From: Parahaliea maris
Lineage (GTDB): Bacteria > Pseudomonadota > Gammaproteobacteria > Pseudomonadales > Halieaceae
DNA: 64,000 nt
Direction: 5' to 3'
Assembly: GCF_008064665.1 (NCBI RefSeq)
Contig: NZ_VRZA01000002.1
Span: 186,001-250,000, forward strand
Part shown: positions 32,547 to 42,504 of the stretch, piece after piece
Position numbering within the stretch: the first letter of the stretch is position 1
Layout of the letters: every line of letters starts with the position of its first letter
Made by a program: the position numbers and the translations under genes
The notes under the pieces: generated by a model
What the model saw: the letters and a program-made list of their open reading frames with translations, nothing else
Told to the model about the DNA's origin: nothing
Databases searched by the model: none

Positions 32547-35180
32547 TCAGTTCAATAGCCCGTGTTTGCGAGCTATCGCTACCGCTTGCGTGCGGCTACT
32601 GGCCGCGAGCTTGCCGTTGATATTTCGCAGGTGAGCACGCACGGTGCTGACCGAGATGAACATGCGCTCGCTGATTTCCTGGTTGCTGAGCCCTTCCGAT
32701 AGTAGCGCCAACACCTCGAGTTCACGATCAGTAGGATGCTCCTGCAGCCCCTCGACTTTGGGTGTCGGAGCAGGCGGGGGCCTGTTGGAGCCAGGGTCGC
32801 GACACAATACCTCCAGGAGTTGCTCACAGTCGGCTGCACCCCCAGTCTCGCGCGCAGCGGACTGCAGCAAAGGCTGCAGGATGGCTTTTTCGTCCAGCAG
32901 CAAGCGGCGGTAACCTTCCGTCCTCGCGTGGTCGAGTAACTGCTCGAATCGCCGCAGGGCCCGGGCCCTGTGGCCCTGCTGGAGTTCGGCGCAGGCCAGC
33001 AACAGGCGGAGTTTCATAGCGCGGCGAGTTTGCTGTCCTTGTTCTGCCTTGCTCAGCAGGCGGCGCAGTTCGGGTTGTAGGTCGTGCGCCGCCCCCTGGT
33101 GCAGCGCCAGTCGCAATTGCACGAGGTCGGGAGTCTCGATGTCATTGGCAAATAGCCAGAGCGAGTTGGTGTTCTGCCACCCGCTGCAGGCCCGGGCCCG
33201 GGCGAGAAACTCCCCGGCGGCTTCATACTGTCCCCGGCGCAGGGCGAGGTTGGCCCGCTCCAGGCGGGCGCTGGCCACCAGACGCTGGTTGTCGTTGTGG
33301 TAGCCGAGGTGTTCCAGCTTGGTCAGGGCCTGTAAGGCGGCGTCGATATCACCGTGCAGGAAGTGAATGCGCGCGCGCGTGCGATAGCCAACGATGAGAT
33401 GGTCCGGAATTCCCTGTTCCGCCATGGCGGGCAGATAAGTGTCCAGTAACCGTACCGACTCCTCCAACTGGCCGGTTTCATACAGCGCCTCAGCCAGCAG
33501 GATGCCAATAATCGTGCTGCCGGCGCCGACTTCCCGCAGGGTGGTCTGCAGCTGTACCAGGGCAGTGCGCAGGTGACCTGCAAACAGGTGGATGACGACC
33601 TCCACACTCTGGGCAAACATCGAGGAAAACCGGTTGTAGTCCACCAGGCCTGCGATGCGGCCCTGATCGATGATGTCTCTCGCCTCGTCCGGGGCGCGAT
33701 GAACCAGTAGCTCGTAGGCCAGTGATACCTGCAATATCGCGCGCGGGAACGAGGGAGAGGCCGGAAAGATTTCCAGCAGTTGTCGGGCCTCCTCCAGGGC
33801 GCCGTCGTGGCGGTCCAGGATTACCTGCAACATCGGGCGCAGTGCGGTTGCGTCACCAAACGGGCTGGCGTGTTCCCTGCGCTGGAGCAGTTCCATGGCC
33901 TCGGTGGCACTGCGGGTGAAGGCCACTGCCCAGAGGTGGGCGGTACGCAGTTGCGGCCAGGGCTCGAGCGCCGCCTCCGGCACCGAGTCGAGCAAACCTG
34001 CGACGAGGCGACTGCGGCCCTCTCCCAACAGCCGCTCGCTGTGTTGCTCCAGCAGTGGCAATGCGAATTCCAGGTCGTCCGCCGCGATCCCCAGCTCGAT
34101 CGCCGGCACCACCCGGCCTTCATCCAGGTACCAGTGCGCCGCACGAGCCTGGAGCCGCTGTCGCTCTCCGGGAAGGCGGCGTTCGAGTTGTGTCTGCAGG
34201 AAGTCGGCGAACAGCCGATGCAGGCGGTAGCACTGGGGCTGGCCGGCGATCGGCGAAATAAACAGGTTGGCATTGGCCAGAGAGACCAGAATCTGTTCGC
34301 TGTGGTCTATCCCGCACACGGCGTTGCAGGCTTCCACGATCAGGTAGGGAAGTACGCTGCAACGTATCAGGAACGCCTGCACCGACTGGGTTTGCGCGGC
34401 GAAGACCTCCTCGCTGAGGTAGTCCGAGATCACCTGGGTGGAACCGCTGAAGCTGCCTGCCATGTGCTTGCGATCCGGTGCATTGCGAAGCACCTGGGCG
34501 GCGAGCCACAGGGCCACAGGCCAGCCTTCGGTGGCCTGGTGCAGGGCTTGCAAGTCACCCTGGCTGAATCGCGCAGCACAAACCGACTCCACCAGCTGGT
34601 GTGCTTCGTCCTCGCTGAAGCGCAGCTCCTCGACGCCGAGTTCCACGACTTCTCCACGTCCTCGCCAGCGCGACAGGCCCATGTCAGCAACAGTGCGGGT
34701 GGCCAGGACGACCTGCCCGCCGGGAGGCAGGTGCTCGATCAGCTGGCGCAGACAGGCGAGGACGGCGGAACTGTTGATTGCCTCGCATTCGTCGATGAAC
34801 AGGGTGAAGCGGTGACGGGCTGCGGCGAGCGCGTCCAGAATCTGCAGTGTTCTATCAGAGCCAGAATATCGCTCGATGTTGCCGGTCTCTACCCCCGCCG
34901 ACGCCAGGGCCCTGCCGAGGAACCCGAGAAACCGGCTCAGGTCATTGTCGGCCTGGTCCAGCGTCAGCCACGCGGTCGCAACGCCCACCTGCAGCAGGCG
35001 TCCGTAAAGCTGGGCCAACAGGATGCTTTTGCCGTAACCGGCGGGGGCCGCGGCACACAACAGTCGCGCGGGCGTTGCGGTGTCAATCGCTGAAAACAGG
35101 GAATCCCGGGCAATCACGTGGGGTAACCGCCCAGTGTGTGGCGGCGCTAGCTTGGCGACTGGTGTTGGCGTCCTTGCCAC
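32547..35180 (-). CDS. MalT-type LuxR-family ATP-dependent regulator
   Basis: Large LAL/MalT-like activator, 877 residues from a GTG start. N-terminal [19 protein letters not shown] matches the usual beginning of the family; Walker [15 protein letters not shown] near residues 43-56, the sensor DEC motif [11 protein letters not shown], a central tetratricopeptide-like helical region, and a C-terminal LuxR helix-turn-helix ([20 protein letters not shown] onward). These proteins bind an inducer and ATP, oligomerise and activate promoters. It follows the molybdopterin oxidoreductase by 5 bp on the same strand, so it may control that enzyme or the nearby RoxA/ADH genes. Confidence 0.9.
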   Translation of the reverse strand: MARTPTPVAKLAPPHTGRLPHVIARDSLFSAIDTATPARLLCAAAPAGYGKSILLAQLYGRLLQVGVATAWLTLDQADNDLSRFLGFLGRALASAGVETGNIERYSGSDRTLQILDALAAARHRFTLFIDECEAINSSAVLACLRQLIEHLPPGGQVVLATRTVADMGLSRWRGRGEVVELGVEELRFSEDEAHQLVESVCAARFSQGDLQALHQATEGWPVALWLAAQVLRNAPDRKHMAGSFSGSTQVISDYLSEEVFAAQTQSVQAFLIRCSVLPYLIVEACNAVCGIDHSEQILVSLANANLFISPIAGQPQCYRLHRLFADFLQTQLERRLPGERQRLQARAAHWYLDEGRVVPAIELGIAADDLEFALPLLEQHSERLLGEGRSRLVAGLLDSVPEAALEPWPQLRTAHLWAVAFTRSATEAMELLQRREHASPFGDATALRPMLQVILDRHDGALEEARQLLEIFPASPSFPRAILQVSLAYELLVHRAPDEARDIIDQGRIAGLVDYNRFSSMFAQSVEVVIHLFAGHLRTALVQLQTTLREVGAGSTIIGILLAEALYETGQLEESVRLLDTYLPAMAEQGIPDHLIVGYRTRARIHFLHGDIDAALQALTKLEHLGYHNDNQRLVASARLERANLALRRGQYEAAGEFLARARACSGWQNTNSLWLFANDIETPDLVQLRLALHQGAAHDLQPELRRLLSKAEQGQQTRRAMKLRLLLACAELQQGHRARALRRFEQLLDHARTEGYRRLLLDEKAILQPLLQSAARETGGAADCEQLLEVLCRDPGSNRPPPAPTPKVEGLQEHPTDRELEVLALLSEGLSNQEISERMFISVSTVRAHLRNINGKLAASSRTQAVAIARKHGLLN

Positions 35181-35185
35181 GGCGG

Positions 35186-37309
35186 TTAATGATCAATGGG
35201 ACTTATATTGACGGTGATGCCGGTCATGTGTGCCTGGTTGGACAGCTTTTCAAAGCTGTCTGGACCATGGGGCAGTAGTCTGTTCACGTTACTGCCGGGG
35301 TGGCGCGAGGCGATGCGCAGGCCCGGGGTGCGGCTATGGCCCCAGCCGTGGGTCATGGCCACCGTGCCCGCGCGCAGCGTGTTGTCGATTGTCACGGAGG
35401 TCTCGATATCACCCCAGGCGCTACTCACCCGTATCCGTTCCCCCTCGTGCAGTTGCCTGGCGTCGGCATCTGTCGGGGACAGGTGCAGCGGGTTGTCGAG
35501 GAAGCCGTCGCGCTTGAGATAGGGGGTGTTGTGAAACCAGCTGTTCAGCATGTGATTGGTGCGCAGGGAAATCAGTTTCAGTGTGTCCGCGGGCTCTGCC
35601 GCCATTTCCTCAAACAGCGTTCGGGCGCGCTCCAGCGCCGCCCCGAACAAGGTCGGTGCGCAATTCACCCGACCGGACTCCGTTTGCAGCCATTCGCTGA
35701 AGAAATGCCCGGTCTCATGGTCGGGGAGGGGTACGCAGTGATGGTTCGCCTCGCGCAGCTTGTCGATGCTGAGTCCGGCGTAGCGCAGCATGGCGTTCAG
35801 GCGGCCGGTCGGGTCCGGTGTCTCGCTCCGATCGAAGGGGCTTTGCAGCCCCATCGCCTGTAACAATCGTCCCAGTATCCACCATTCCTCGCGGCGCTCG
35901 GCCTTTGGTGCGACTACCGCGTCGGTGTACTGGACGTGGGGAACGTATTGCATCCCGAGTCCGCAGATATTGATATCTGCCCGTTCCAGCATGTCCGTGG
36001 CGGGCAGCACGAAATCGGCCAATTCCCCGGTCGCGCTGCGAAACAGGTCGATGACTACGAGTAACTCAAGCTCCGGCATTGCCTCGCGCAGCGCATCTTC
36101 ACCGCCGATGGACAGCAGTGGATTGCCCGCGATAACGAACAGCGCACGCACCGGCTCGTCCCGGTCGCGGATAAATGGCGCCAGCAGGTTGCCGGGAAGT
36201 GCCCCGCGAATGTAGCGTATCTCCCCGAGGGGAGAGTCAAAAAACGGCTGGAAATTTCCGGGAACCCGGCCGGCCCGTGCGGCGGGGTAGAACCCCAGCG
36301 AGTACAGGTTGCCGCCGCGCTGGTCGAGGTTGCCGGTCACCAGGCTCAGCATCTGCAACAGCCAGTAACACAGGGTGCCCTGACGCCCCATGTTGACTCC
36401 GGTGCTCATGTGGACGCAGGCTCGCGCTGCGCTGCCAAACTCCATTGCCATAGCAACGATGTCTTCAGCCGGCAGGCCCACGACCGGGGCGACCCTGGCA
36501 GCGGGAAAGTCGGCAACGAATGCCTCCAGCCCCTCGACATGGTCAGCGTGGTTTGCCAGCAGATCGCGCCGCCACAGGTCGGCCCGGCGCATTTCCTCCA
36601 GCAGTGCCGCCATCAGGTAGAGATCGGTGTCCGGGCGGATCTGTACCACCTCGCCGGTGCGGGGAGTGGCGGACTCGATGCGGCGGGGGTTGATGTACTT
36701 CACCTTGCCGCCGCGCTTCACCACATTGCGGAGTTCCGCCATGGGGTCGAAGATCGACATGAAGCTCATGTGCGATACCTTCGGATTTTCCCCGAACAGA
36801 AGGCAGTAGTCGGTGTTTCCCAGATCCGGAATCGGGTGCAGGGTACTGGTGCCGTAGACCGCTTCGGCCGCGGCAAATTTGTTGGCGCAATCCTGGGTGC
36901 CCGAGCTAAAGATGCGGTCGGTCCCCAGCTGGGCGAAAAAGTGGCCGATGGCCTCGCTGCCGAGGCTGTTGAATGCGGTGGGGTTACCGATATAGCCCGC
37001 CACGGCAGACTCGCCATGGCGGTCGCGAACGGCCTGGGTGCGCCGGGCGATGTCTCGCAGGGCAGTCTCCCAGTCCAGCCGTGCCCAGCCCTCCGCTGAT
37101 TTGCCGATGGGGTAGTCGAGACGGTCGGGATCGCCGTGTATTTCGGTAAAGTTGATTCCCTTGTGGCAGGCGAACCCCCGGCTTAGCGGGTGTTCGCGCA
37201 GGGGAGCCAGCCTGGTCAGCGTCAGTTCGCCGCCGCGCTCCTCCAGCTCGGCCTGCAGCGGGCAGCCGGGCTCACACACGCGGCAGAACGTGGTTTTGGT
37301 GGTAGCCAT
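35186..37309 (-). CDS. Molybdopterin oxidoreductase (DMSO reductase family)
   Basis: 707 residues. N-terminal [4Fe-4S] ligands Cys9, Cys12, Cys16 and Cys48 ([15 protein letters not shown]), then the molybdopterin-binding regions ([14 protein letters not shown]-like segment [38 protein letters not shown]) and the C-terminal dinucleotide-binding domain ([33 protein letters not shown]). No Tat signal is visible, so cytoplasmic. The residue after SSGTQDC suggests Cys as the Mo ligand. Substrate cannot be read; formate-dehydrogenase-like or reductase roles are both possible. Followed 5 bp later by the MalT-like regulator. Confidence 0.88.
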   Translation of the reverse strand: MATTKTTFCRVCEPGCPLQAELEERGGELTLTRLAPLREHPLSRGFACHKGINFTEIHGDPDRLDYPIGKSAEGWARLDWETALRDIARRTQAVRDRHGESAVAGYIGNPTAFNSLGSEAIGHFFAQLGTDRIFSSGTQDCANKFAAAEAVYGTSTLHPIPDLGNTDYCLLFGENPKVSHMSFMSIFDPMAELRNVVKRGGKVKYINPRRIESATPRTGEVVQIRPDTDLYLMAALLEEMRRADLWRRDLLANHADHVEGLEAFVADFPAARVAPVVGLPAEDIVAMAMEFGSAARACVHMSTGVNMGRQGTLCYWLLQMLSLVTGNLDQRGGNLYSLGFYPAARAGRVPGNFQPFFDSPLGEIRYIRGALPGNLLAPFIRDRDEPVRALFVIAGNPLLSIGGEDALREAMPELELLVVIDLFRSATGELADFVLPATDMLERADINICGLGMQYVPHVQYTDAVVAPKAERREEWWILGRLLQAMGLQSPFDRSETPDPTGRLNAMLRYAGLSIDKLREANHHCVPLPDHETGHFFSEWLQTESGRVNCAPTLFGAALERARTLFEEMAAEPADTLKLISLRTNHMLNSWFHNTPYLKRDGFLDNPLHLSPTDADARQLHEGERIRVSSAWGDIETSVTIDNTLRAGTVAMTHGWGHSRTPGLRIASRHPGSNVNRLLPHGPDSFEKLSNQAHMTGITVNISPIDH

Positions 37310-37515
37310 GTTATGAGTCCTTATTCTCAGGAAATCTAAGCACTACAGGGCCGTTTCAACAAGCTATCGGCTCTGATAGCCGTCCCGCTTACAAGGGAAT
37401 TTCGCGGTGAAATGTCGCCGTCATATTAGTGCGCCAGACTTGTGCAGGGTCCCCTGTGGACTACATTCCAGAGACAGCCGGGTGACCGGCAGATGATTGT
37501 GAGGAGAGCTTCCTT

Positions 37516-38082
37516 ATGAAAACAGGATTCGGACTCGTGCTGGCGGGTGTGATGGCGGTGCTGGCCGCGGGTCAGGCGGTTGCAGAGGACACCGGGTTTT
37601 ATGTCGGCGGCAGCGTCGGCTGGGCCTATCTTGCGGGCGAGGGAACCGACCGTATCGAAGACCAGGACTTCGATTTCAGCGATGACGATGTGGGCTACAA
37701 AGTCTACGCCGGGTGGCAGATTCTACCCTTCCTGGGTATCGAGGGAGGGTATGTGGATTTTGGCGAGGTCGAGGATACCACGCCACTGACCCGCACCCGT
37801 ATCGCCACTGACGGCTGGGACGCCTTTGTGGTCGGCAACCTGCCCCTGGGTTTTATTGACCTGTTTGCCAAGGTGGGTGTCATTGCGTTCGATAGCGACC
37901 TGGACTTCAACGGCACCAATATCTCCTTCGACGACAGCGAGTCAGGTACCGAGGGCGCCTACGGTGTGGGGGCGGCCCTTGAGCTCGGCAGCTTTGCCGT
38001 GCGCGGCGAGTGGGAGTACTTCGACATCGACGGCCTCGACGACCTCTCTCTCTGGAGCGTAGGACTTACCTACCAGTTCTGA
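37516..38082 (+). CDS. Outer-membrane beta-barrel protein (OmpA/OmpX-like)
   Basis: 188 residues with a signal peptide (MKTGFGLVLAGVMAVLAAG, cleavage near AVA/ED) and an eight-strand barrel pattern: GFYVGGSVGWAYL, VGYKVYAGWQILPFLGIEGG, FIDLFAKVGVIAFDSD, YGVGAALELGSFAVRGEWEY, ending SVGLTYQF with the C-terminal Phe recognised by the barrel-assembly machinery. A strong GAGGAGAG ribosome-binding site precedes the ATG. Function otherwise unknown. A GCTATC-N6-GATAGC repeat (37363-37380) lies in the upstream divergent region shared with the molybdopterin gene. Confidence 0.88.
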   Translation: MKTGFGLVLAGVMAVLAAGQAVAEDTGFYVGGSVGWAYLAGEGTDRIEDQDFDFSDDDVGYKVYAGWQILPFLGIEGGYVDFGEVEDTTPLTRTRIATDGWDAFVVGNLPLGFIDLFAKVGVIAFDSDLDFNGTNISFDDSESGTEGAYGVGAALELGSFAVRGEWEYFDIDGLDDLSLWSVGLTYQF

Positions 38083-38089
38083 GGCGACT

Positions 38090-39277
38090 TCAGGTGGCGG
38101 CCCGCCTGCGGCCGCCGCCCATACCAAGCCCGAACTGGGCTACCAGGTCGCGCATGACCTCCAGTACGCCACCGCCGAAGGTATTGATCTGGCAGCGGCG
38201 ATACTCCGCCTCCAGTTCTCCCTGTAGCAGCGCGCCGGCACTCCCTGCGCGCAGGTTGGCCGCTGGTCCCATGGCATCGATGAGCAGGCGATAGATCTCG
38301 ATCTGGGATTCTGTGCTGAATGTCTTGATGGCGGAGGAGTACGCGGGGTCGGGCTCTTCCGTTTCCATTTTCGCGACCATGCGCCAGGTGGTCAGGCGCA
38401 TTGCCTCGAGGCGGGCGTAGGCCTGTCCGAGCAGGGACTGTACCACCGGCTGGTCGATGGGGCGCTCCCCGCCGGGCTGTTGCGCCCTGGCCCAGGCCAG
38501 CGCCTCCTCATACAGCTTCCAGGCGTAGACGCCGATCGCGGCCAGGCCAACGCGTTCGTGGTTGAGCTGTGATGTGATGAGCTTCCAGCCGCCGTTGAGG
38601 TCGCCGCAGATCATGTCATTTGGACAGCGCACGTTGTCGTAGTAGGACATGTTGGTGCGTACATCGCCGACCGTATGGATCGGGCTGTAGCTGAAGCCCG
38701 GCTGTGTGGCGTCGACCATGAAAACGGAAATTCCGGCGTGGGGGGAACTGGCCTCGGGGTCGGTGCGGGCGGCCAGCCAGATGTAGTCGGCGGCCTCTGC
38801 GCTCGAGGTGAAGACCTTGGTGCCGTTGATAACCCAGTCGTCACCGTCGCGCACCGCGCTGGTTTGCAGGCTGGCGAGGTCGGTTCCCGCCTGGGGTTCT
38901 GTGTAGCCAATGGCAAAGTGCAGCTCGCCGGCGGCAATCCGCGGCAGGAAGAACTGCTTATGGGCCTCCGAGCCATTGGCGATGATGGCCGGTCCCACGG
39001 TGTTGATGGTGACGAAGGGCAGGGGGGCGCAGGCCAGTTGGGCTTCTTCGAACAGGATCATCTGATCCATCGGGCCCCTTCCCTGGCCACCGTAGGCTTC
39101 TGGCCAGCCCAGGGTAAGCCAGCCGTCCCGGCCGATCTGGCGAATCACGGATTTGTAGGCATCCCCGCCTTCATTGCCGCGGGTGGCGGCGATCAGCTCC
39201 GGGGTCATCAACTCGCGGAAGTAGTTGCGCAATTCCCTGCGCAGGTCTTGCTGCCGGGGGCTCAGTTCGAGGTGCAT
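38090..39277 (-). CDS. Acyl-CoA dehydrogenase (ChsE/FadE-like subunit)
   Basis: Flavoprotein dehydrogenase, 395 residues. Motifs: LGWPEAYGGQGRGPMDQMIL, AIGYTEPQAGTDLASLQT (flavin and substrate loop) and WVINGTKVFTSSAEAADYIW. The C-terminus reads INTFGGGVLEVMRDLVAQFG, so the usual GGxGY FAD-adenosine motif is altered, as in one half of ChsE1-ChsE2-type heterotetramers. The second dehydrogenase at 41060 carries the complementary motif. Divergent from the TetR gene, with a 28-bp palindrome between them. Probable role: dehydrogenation of a steroid side-chain-like CoA ester. Confidence 0.9.
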   Translation of the reverse strand: MHLELSPRQQDLRRELRNYFRELMTPELIAATRGNEGGDAYKSVIRQIGRDGWLTLGWPEAYGGQGRGPMDQMILFEEAQLACAPLPFVTINTVGPAIIANGSEAHKQFFLPRIAAGELHFAIGYTEPQAGTDLASLQTSAVRDGDDWVINGTKVFTSSAEAADYIWLAARTDPEASSPHAGISVFMVDATQPGFSYSPIHTVGDVRTNMSYYDNVRCPNDMICGDLNGGWKLITSQLNHERVGLAAIGVYAWKLYEEALAWARAQQPGGERPIDQPVVQSLLGQAYARLEAMRLTTWRMVAKMETEEPDPAYSSAIKTFSTESQIEIYRLLIDAMGPAANLRAGSAGALLQGELEAEYRRCQINTFGGGVLEVMRDLVAQFGLGMGGGRRRAAT

Positions 39278-39310
39278 GGCGGGCTCGTTGTTATGGTGTG
39301 GGGCAGATTG

Positions 39311-39338
39311 TTGTTGAAGTTGAATTCAAATTCAACAA
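39311..39338. promoter_or_regulatory. 28-bp near-perfect palindrome, probable TetR operator
   Basis: Outer arms TTGTTGAA and TTCAACAA enclose the inner palindrome TTGAATTCAA, each separated by one base; 13 of 14 pairs match. It lies midway between the acyl-CoA dehydrogenase start (39277) and the TetR start (39405), the usual place for an autoregulatory TetR site controlling both directions. Confidence 0.8.
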
Positions 39339-39404
39339 TAATTCGGTCACGCCAAGGTAGCGACATAATTTTAATAATCAGCAGCCCGGACAGAACGAAA
39401 AGCA

Positions 39405-40094
39405 GTGAACCCAGCCAAGCCAGATAGCCCCCGCCGCAGCGCGCGAGGGGAAGCCGCTCGCCAGCGCCTGATGGATGCCGCCGTCCGGGTCCTCGACCGG
39501 GTGGGTTTCCACCAGATGCGCATCAAGGACGTGACCCATGAGGCGGGTGTTGCCACGGGGCTCTTCTACCACTACTTCAAGGACCTGAGGCAGTTGGTGG
39601 ACGAGGTGCTCGACGCGCATATCGCCGAGTTTGAAGCGGTGGACGTGATCGAGCGGGAGGTCAGCAAGGGCGACTGGTTCAATCGGCTGCGGGCCCACTA
39701 TGAAATCTGTGTGCGGGTTCATGCCGAGCATCCCGGCATTATGCGCTGCATCGCCCAGTTCAGTGCCGACGATCCCGTTTTCCGCGAGCGCTGGAAGCGC
39801 TCTTTCAATCGGCGCCTCGATCTCCTTGTGGAAGTGTTCCCCTACGTCTTTCCCGATTGCCGGCTGAGCACCCCGGAGGTGGAGTTGCTGGTGCACGGTT
39901 TGTCCGGAGTCGGCAAGGAGCTCATGGCCGAGTATTACATCGACCGGGATCCGGTGCTGCGCCAGGTGGAACTGTCCCAGGAGGCGATGGCGGAATGGCT
40001 GGCCGCGCTGTTGTACCGCGGCCTGTTTGCCTGCAACCCGCCGGCAGAACAGCTGCGCCATGCCCAGCAAATATTGACGATTCGCAGGAACTGA
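39405..40094 (+). CDS. TetR-family transcriptional regulator
   Basis: 229 residues from a GTG start. The N-terminal HTH (RQRLMDAAVRVLDRVGFHQM, then EAGVATGLFYHYF) is clear; the ligand domain is not of a named subfamily. It heads the plus-strand operon, 3 bp before the MaoC-DUF35 gene, and is divergent from the first acyl-CoA dehydrogenase across the palindrome at 39311-39338. It probably represses the whole module and is relieved by a CoA thioester intermediate, as for KstR-type regulators; that is inference. Confidence 0.9.
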   Translation: MNPAKPDSPRRSARGEAARQRLMDAAVRVLDRVGFHQMRIKDVTHEAGVATGLFYHYFKDLRQLVDEVLDAHIAEFEAVDVIEREVSKGDWFNRLRAHYEICVRVHAEHPGIMRCIAQFSADDPVFRERWKRSFNRRLDLLVEVFPYVFPDCRLSTPEVELLVHGLSGVGKELMAEYYIDRDPVLRQVELSQEAMAEWLAALLYRGLFACNPPAEQLRHAQQILTIRRN

Positions 40095-40097
40095 CAG

Positions 40098-41063
40098 ATG
40101 TCCCATACAGCTCCCGATTTGACACCTTTTCTCGGCGGTGACCGCGGTCCCTACAAGAGCTGGGATCCGGTCAACCCGGCGATGATTCGCCACTGGTGCG
40201 AGGCACTGGGAGACAGCAACCCCATCTACACTGACGCCAGTGCGGCCAGGGATGCCGGCTTCAACGGCCTGGTGGCGCCACCTACCATGCTGCAGGCCTG
40301 GACCATGCGCGGTTACCGCGAGCAGCGGCCGCCGGGTTCCGATACCAGCGACCCCTTTGCGGTACTGGTGGCCCTGGAGGAGATGGGCTATCCCGCGGTG
40401 GTGGCGGTGAACTGCGAGCAGGAGTACCTGCAGTATGTGACTGAAGGTGACGAGCTCTACCATCGCTCCACCATCGAGTCGATTTCCGAACAAAAAACCA
40501 CGGCGCTGGGCGTCGGCTTCTTCGTCACCGAGCTGTCCACCTACTACAACCAGCGCGACGAAGTCGTGGGCACGATGCGCTTCCGGGTATTCAAGTTCGC
40601 GCCCCACGAGCGGGATGATGCTCCGGCGGTCACCGACACCGGCGACGGCTTGCCGCCCGCGGTGCGTCGCATGCGCCCGGTACGCAATCACGATACCCGG
40701 TTTTTCTGGGAGGGTGTTGAGGCGGGCGAGTTGCGGGTGCAGCGCTGCCTGGGCTGCCAGACCCTGCGCCATCCTCCTGCTCCCGCCTGCCCGGACTGCC
40801 AGTCCCTGGAATGGAAGGCGCAGCCGGTCAGTGGGCGCGGCCATGTCTACAGCTTTGTCATCATGCACTATCCCGAAATTCCGCCCTTCGACTACCCCAA
40901 CGTGATCGCACTGGTGGAACTGGAGGAGGGCACCCGCCTGGTGAGCAACCTTGTGGGTGTGTCACGACACGACGTGTCCATAGGCATGCCGGTCCAGGCG
41001 GAGTTCAGTGAAGTGGAGCCGGGTTTCCACCTGCACCAGTTCCGGCCGGCCGAGGCTGATTGA
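40098..41063 (+). CDS. MaoC-like hydratase / DUF35 fusion (ChsH2-like)
   Basis: 321 residues. An N-terminal MaoC-like hot-dog domain (residues about 20-175: NPAMIRHWCEALGDSNPIYT; NGLVAPPTMLQAW) is joined to a DUF35 domain with a rubredoxin-like zinc knuckle (CLGCQTLRHPPAPACPDCQS) and an OB fold (GRGHVYSFVIMHYP). This is the layout of ChsH2, which pairs with ChsH1 for 2-enoyl-CoA hydration, and whose DUF35 part pairs with the Ltp2 aldolase. Both expected partners follow in the operon. Next gene overlaps by 4 bp. Confidence 0.92.
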   Translation: MSHTAPDLTPFLGGDRGPYKSWDPVNPAMIRHWCEALGDSNPIYTDASAARDAGFNGLVAPPTMLQAWTMRGYREQRPPGSDTSDPFAVLVALEEMGYPAVVAVNCEQEYLQYVTEGDELYHRSTIESISEQKTTALGVGFFVTELSTYYNQRDEVVGTMRFRVFKFAPHERDDAPAVTDTGDGLPPAVRRMRPVRNHDTRFFWEGVEAGELRVQRCLGCQTLRHPPAPACPDCQSLEWKAQPVSGRGHVYSFVIMHYPEIPPFDYPNVIALVELEEGTRLVSNLVGVSRHDVSIGMPVQAEFSEVEPGFHLHQFRPAEAD

Positions 41064-42082
41064 TGGACTTTTCCTACAGCGACGACCATCAGTCCGTAGC
41101 GGATCTGGCGAAACAGGTTTTTCGCGATATGGTCAGCGATGGCGAGGCCGATCCCGCACTGTGGCAAACCCTCGCCGATGCCGGTTTGCTGGGGGTGGCG
41201 CTGGGCAGCGACAGTGGCGGTAGCGATCTGGGATTTATCGGCGCCGGCCTGGTGCTCCGGGAGCAGGGCGCGGTGCTGGCACCGGTGCCGCTGCTGCCGG
41301 CCATGGTTGCCGCACTCAGTCAGCAAGAGGCCGGCATTACCGCGTCCGTGGCGCGGTTTGTGAAGGGCGAGTCCTGGTCAGTGGCCTGCGTTGATGGCGG
41401 CCTCGAACTGGCAGGCGATACCGTCAGCGGGGAGCTGGCCTGCGTGCCCTTTGCCCTGGGGGCGGAGACCGTTGTCGCCACGGCGGGCCACCAGCTGCTC
41501 CAGGTGGCGCTGGCGCAGCCCGGGGTATCGCTCGAAGCCCAGCAATTGACCAGCCATCTCCCCGCCGCCCGGCTGCGCTTCAAAGAAGCGAAGGCGCAAA
41601 TACTTGGCACCGATGCGGCCGTGGAGCGTTTGCGGCAACGCCTGCTGGTGGCAACGGCCATGCTACAACTTGGGGTCGTCGACGAGGCGCTGGCCAGGAC
41701 AGCGGCCTTTACCGTAGAGCGCAGTCAGTTTGGCCAGCCCCTGGCGCGTTTTCAGGCAGTAGCACAACGTGCCGCGGATGCCTACATCGACGTCGAGGCT
41801 CTGCGCGCCACCGCCGAGAGTGCGTTGTGGCGGCTGGATGCAGGACAGGACGCCACCCTGGAAGCCGCAACGGCACTGTGGTGGGCGGCGGAAGCAGGGC
41901 ATCGCGTTGCGCATACCGCACAACACCTTCACGGTGGTATCGGCGCCGACATCGACTATCCCATCCACCGCTATTTCCTGTGGGCGAAGCAGGTCGAATT
42001 CAGCCTGGGCGGTGCGGCACACACGGCGGCCCGTATCGGGCGGGACCTGGCGCTGCACCCCACTATCGGAGGACGTAAGTGA
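41060..42082 (+). CDS. Acyl-CoA dehydrogenase (second ChsE/FadE-like subunit)
   Basis: 340 residues, short for the family. The N-terminus (MDFSYSDDHQSVADLAKQVF) and the C-terminal FAD motif (QHLHGGIGADIDYPIHRYFL) are present, while the central flavin/substrate loop seen in its partner as YTEPQAGTDL is degenerate here. Such complementary loss is the hallmark of heteromeric steroid dehydrogenases like ChsE1-ChsE2. Start overlaps the MaoC-DUF35 stop (ATGA-type) and stop overlaps the next MaoC gene. Confidence 0.9.
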   Translation: MMDFSYSDDHQSVADLAKQVFRDMVSDGEADPALWQTLADAGLLGVALGSDSGGSDLGFIGAGLVLREQGAVLAPVPLLPAMVAALSQQEAGITASVARFVKGESWSVACVDGGLELAGDTVSGELACVPFALGAETVVATAGHQLLQVALAQPGVSLEAQQLTSHLPAARLRFKEAKAQILGTDAAVERLRQRLLVATAMLQLGVVDEALARTAAFTVERSQFGQPLARFQAVAQRAADAYIDVEALRATAESALWRLDAGQDATLEAATALWWAAEAGHRVAHTAQHLHGGIGADIDYPIHRYFLWAKQVEFSLGGAAHTAARIGRDLALHPTIGGRK

Positions 42083-42504
42083 AAACCCGGAACATTGCCG
42101 AAGTGCGGGTGGGAGATTCCCTGCCCGAGTTGGTCATCGACATCACCCCGCGCCTGATTGTGGGTGCGGCCATTGCCTCCAGAGACTACCAGAACGTGCA
42201 TCACGACAAGGCGGGTGCCCAGGCCCTGGGGTCGCCGGACATTTTCATGAACATCCTGACGACCAATGGCCTGGTTGGGCGCTATGCCACCGACTGGGCT
42301 GGCCCCGGCGCTCGCCTCGGCAAGGTGGCGATCCGCCTGGGGGCGCCCAATTATCCCGGTGACACCATGACCTTCCGCGGTGAGATAGCTGCGGTGGAGC
42401 CCTCGTCCCGACGCGTCGTACTGGACGTCAAGGGCAAGAACAGCATGGGCTACCACGTAACAGGCAACGTGGAGCTTATCCTCCCGGAAGAGGTGGCGGC
42501 ATGA
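42079..42504 (+). CDS. MaoC-like enoyl-CoA hydratase (ChsH1-like)
   Basis: 141-residue single hot-dog domain. SRDYQNVHHDKAGAQ carries the hydratase-2 Asp/His pair, followed by DIFMNILTTNGLVGRYATDW. Starts with a GTG overlapping the dehydrogenase stop (GTGA). Expected to form a heterotetramer with the MaoC part of the 40098 product, providing the catalytic half. Confidence 0.9.
   Translation: MKTRNIAEVRVGDSLPELVIDITPRLIVGAAIASRDYQNVHHDKAGAQALGSPDIFMNILTTNGLVGRYATDWAGPGARLGKVAIRLGAPNYPGDTMTFRGEIAAVEPSSRRVVLDVKGKNSMGYHVTGNVELILPEEVAA

Noticed and set aside
37363-37380. GCTATC-N6-GATAGC repeat between the molybdopterin and barrel-protein genes
   Set aside because: Short arms, no second copy found and no regulator linked to it; mentioned only in the barrel-protein entry.
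39378-40868. 496-codon minus-strand frame opposite TetR and MaoC-DUF35 genes
   Set aside because: Spans two real plus-strand genes; its translation has no motif and reads through their junction.
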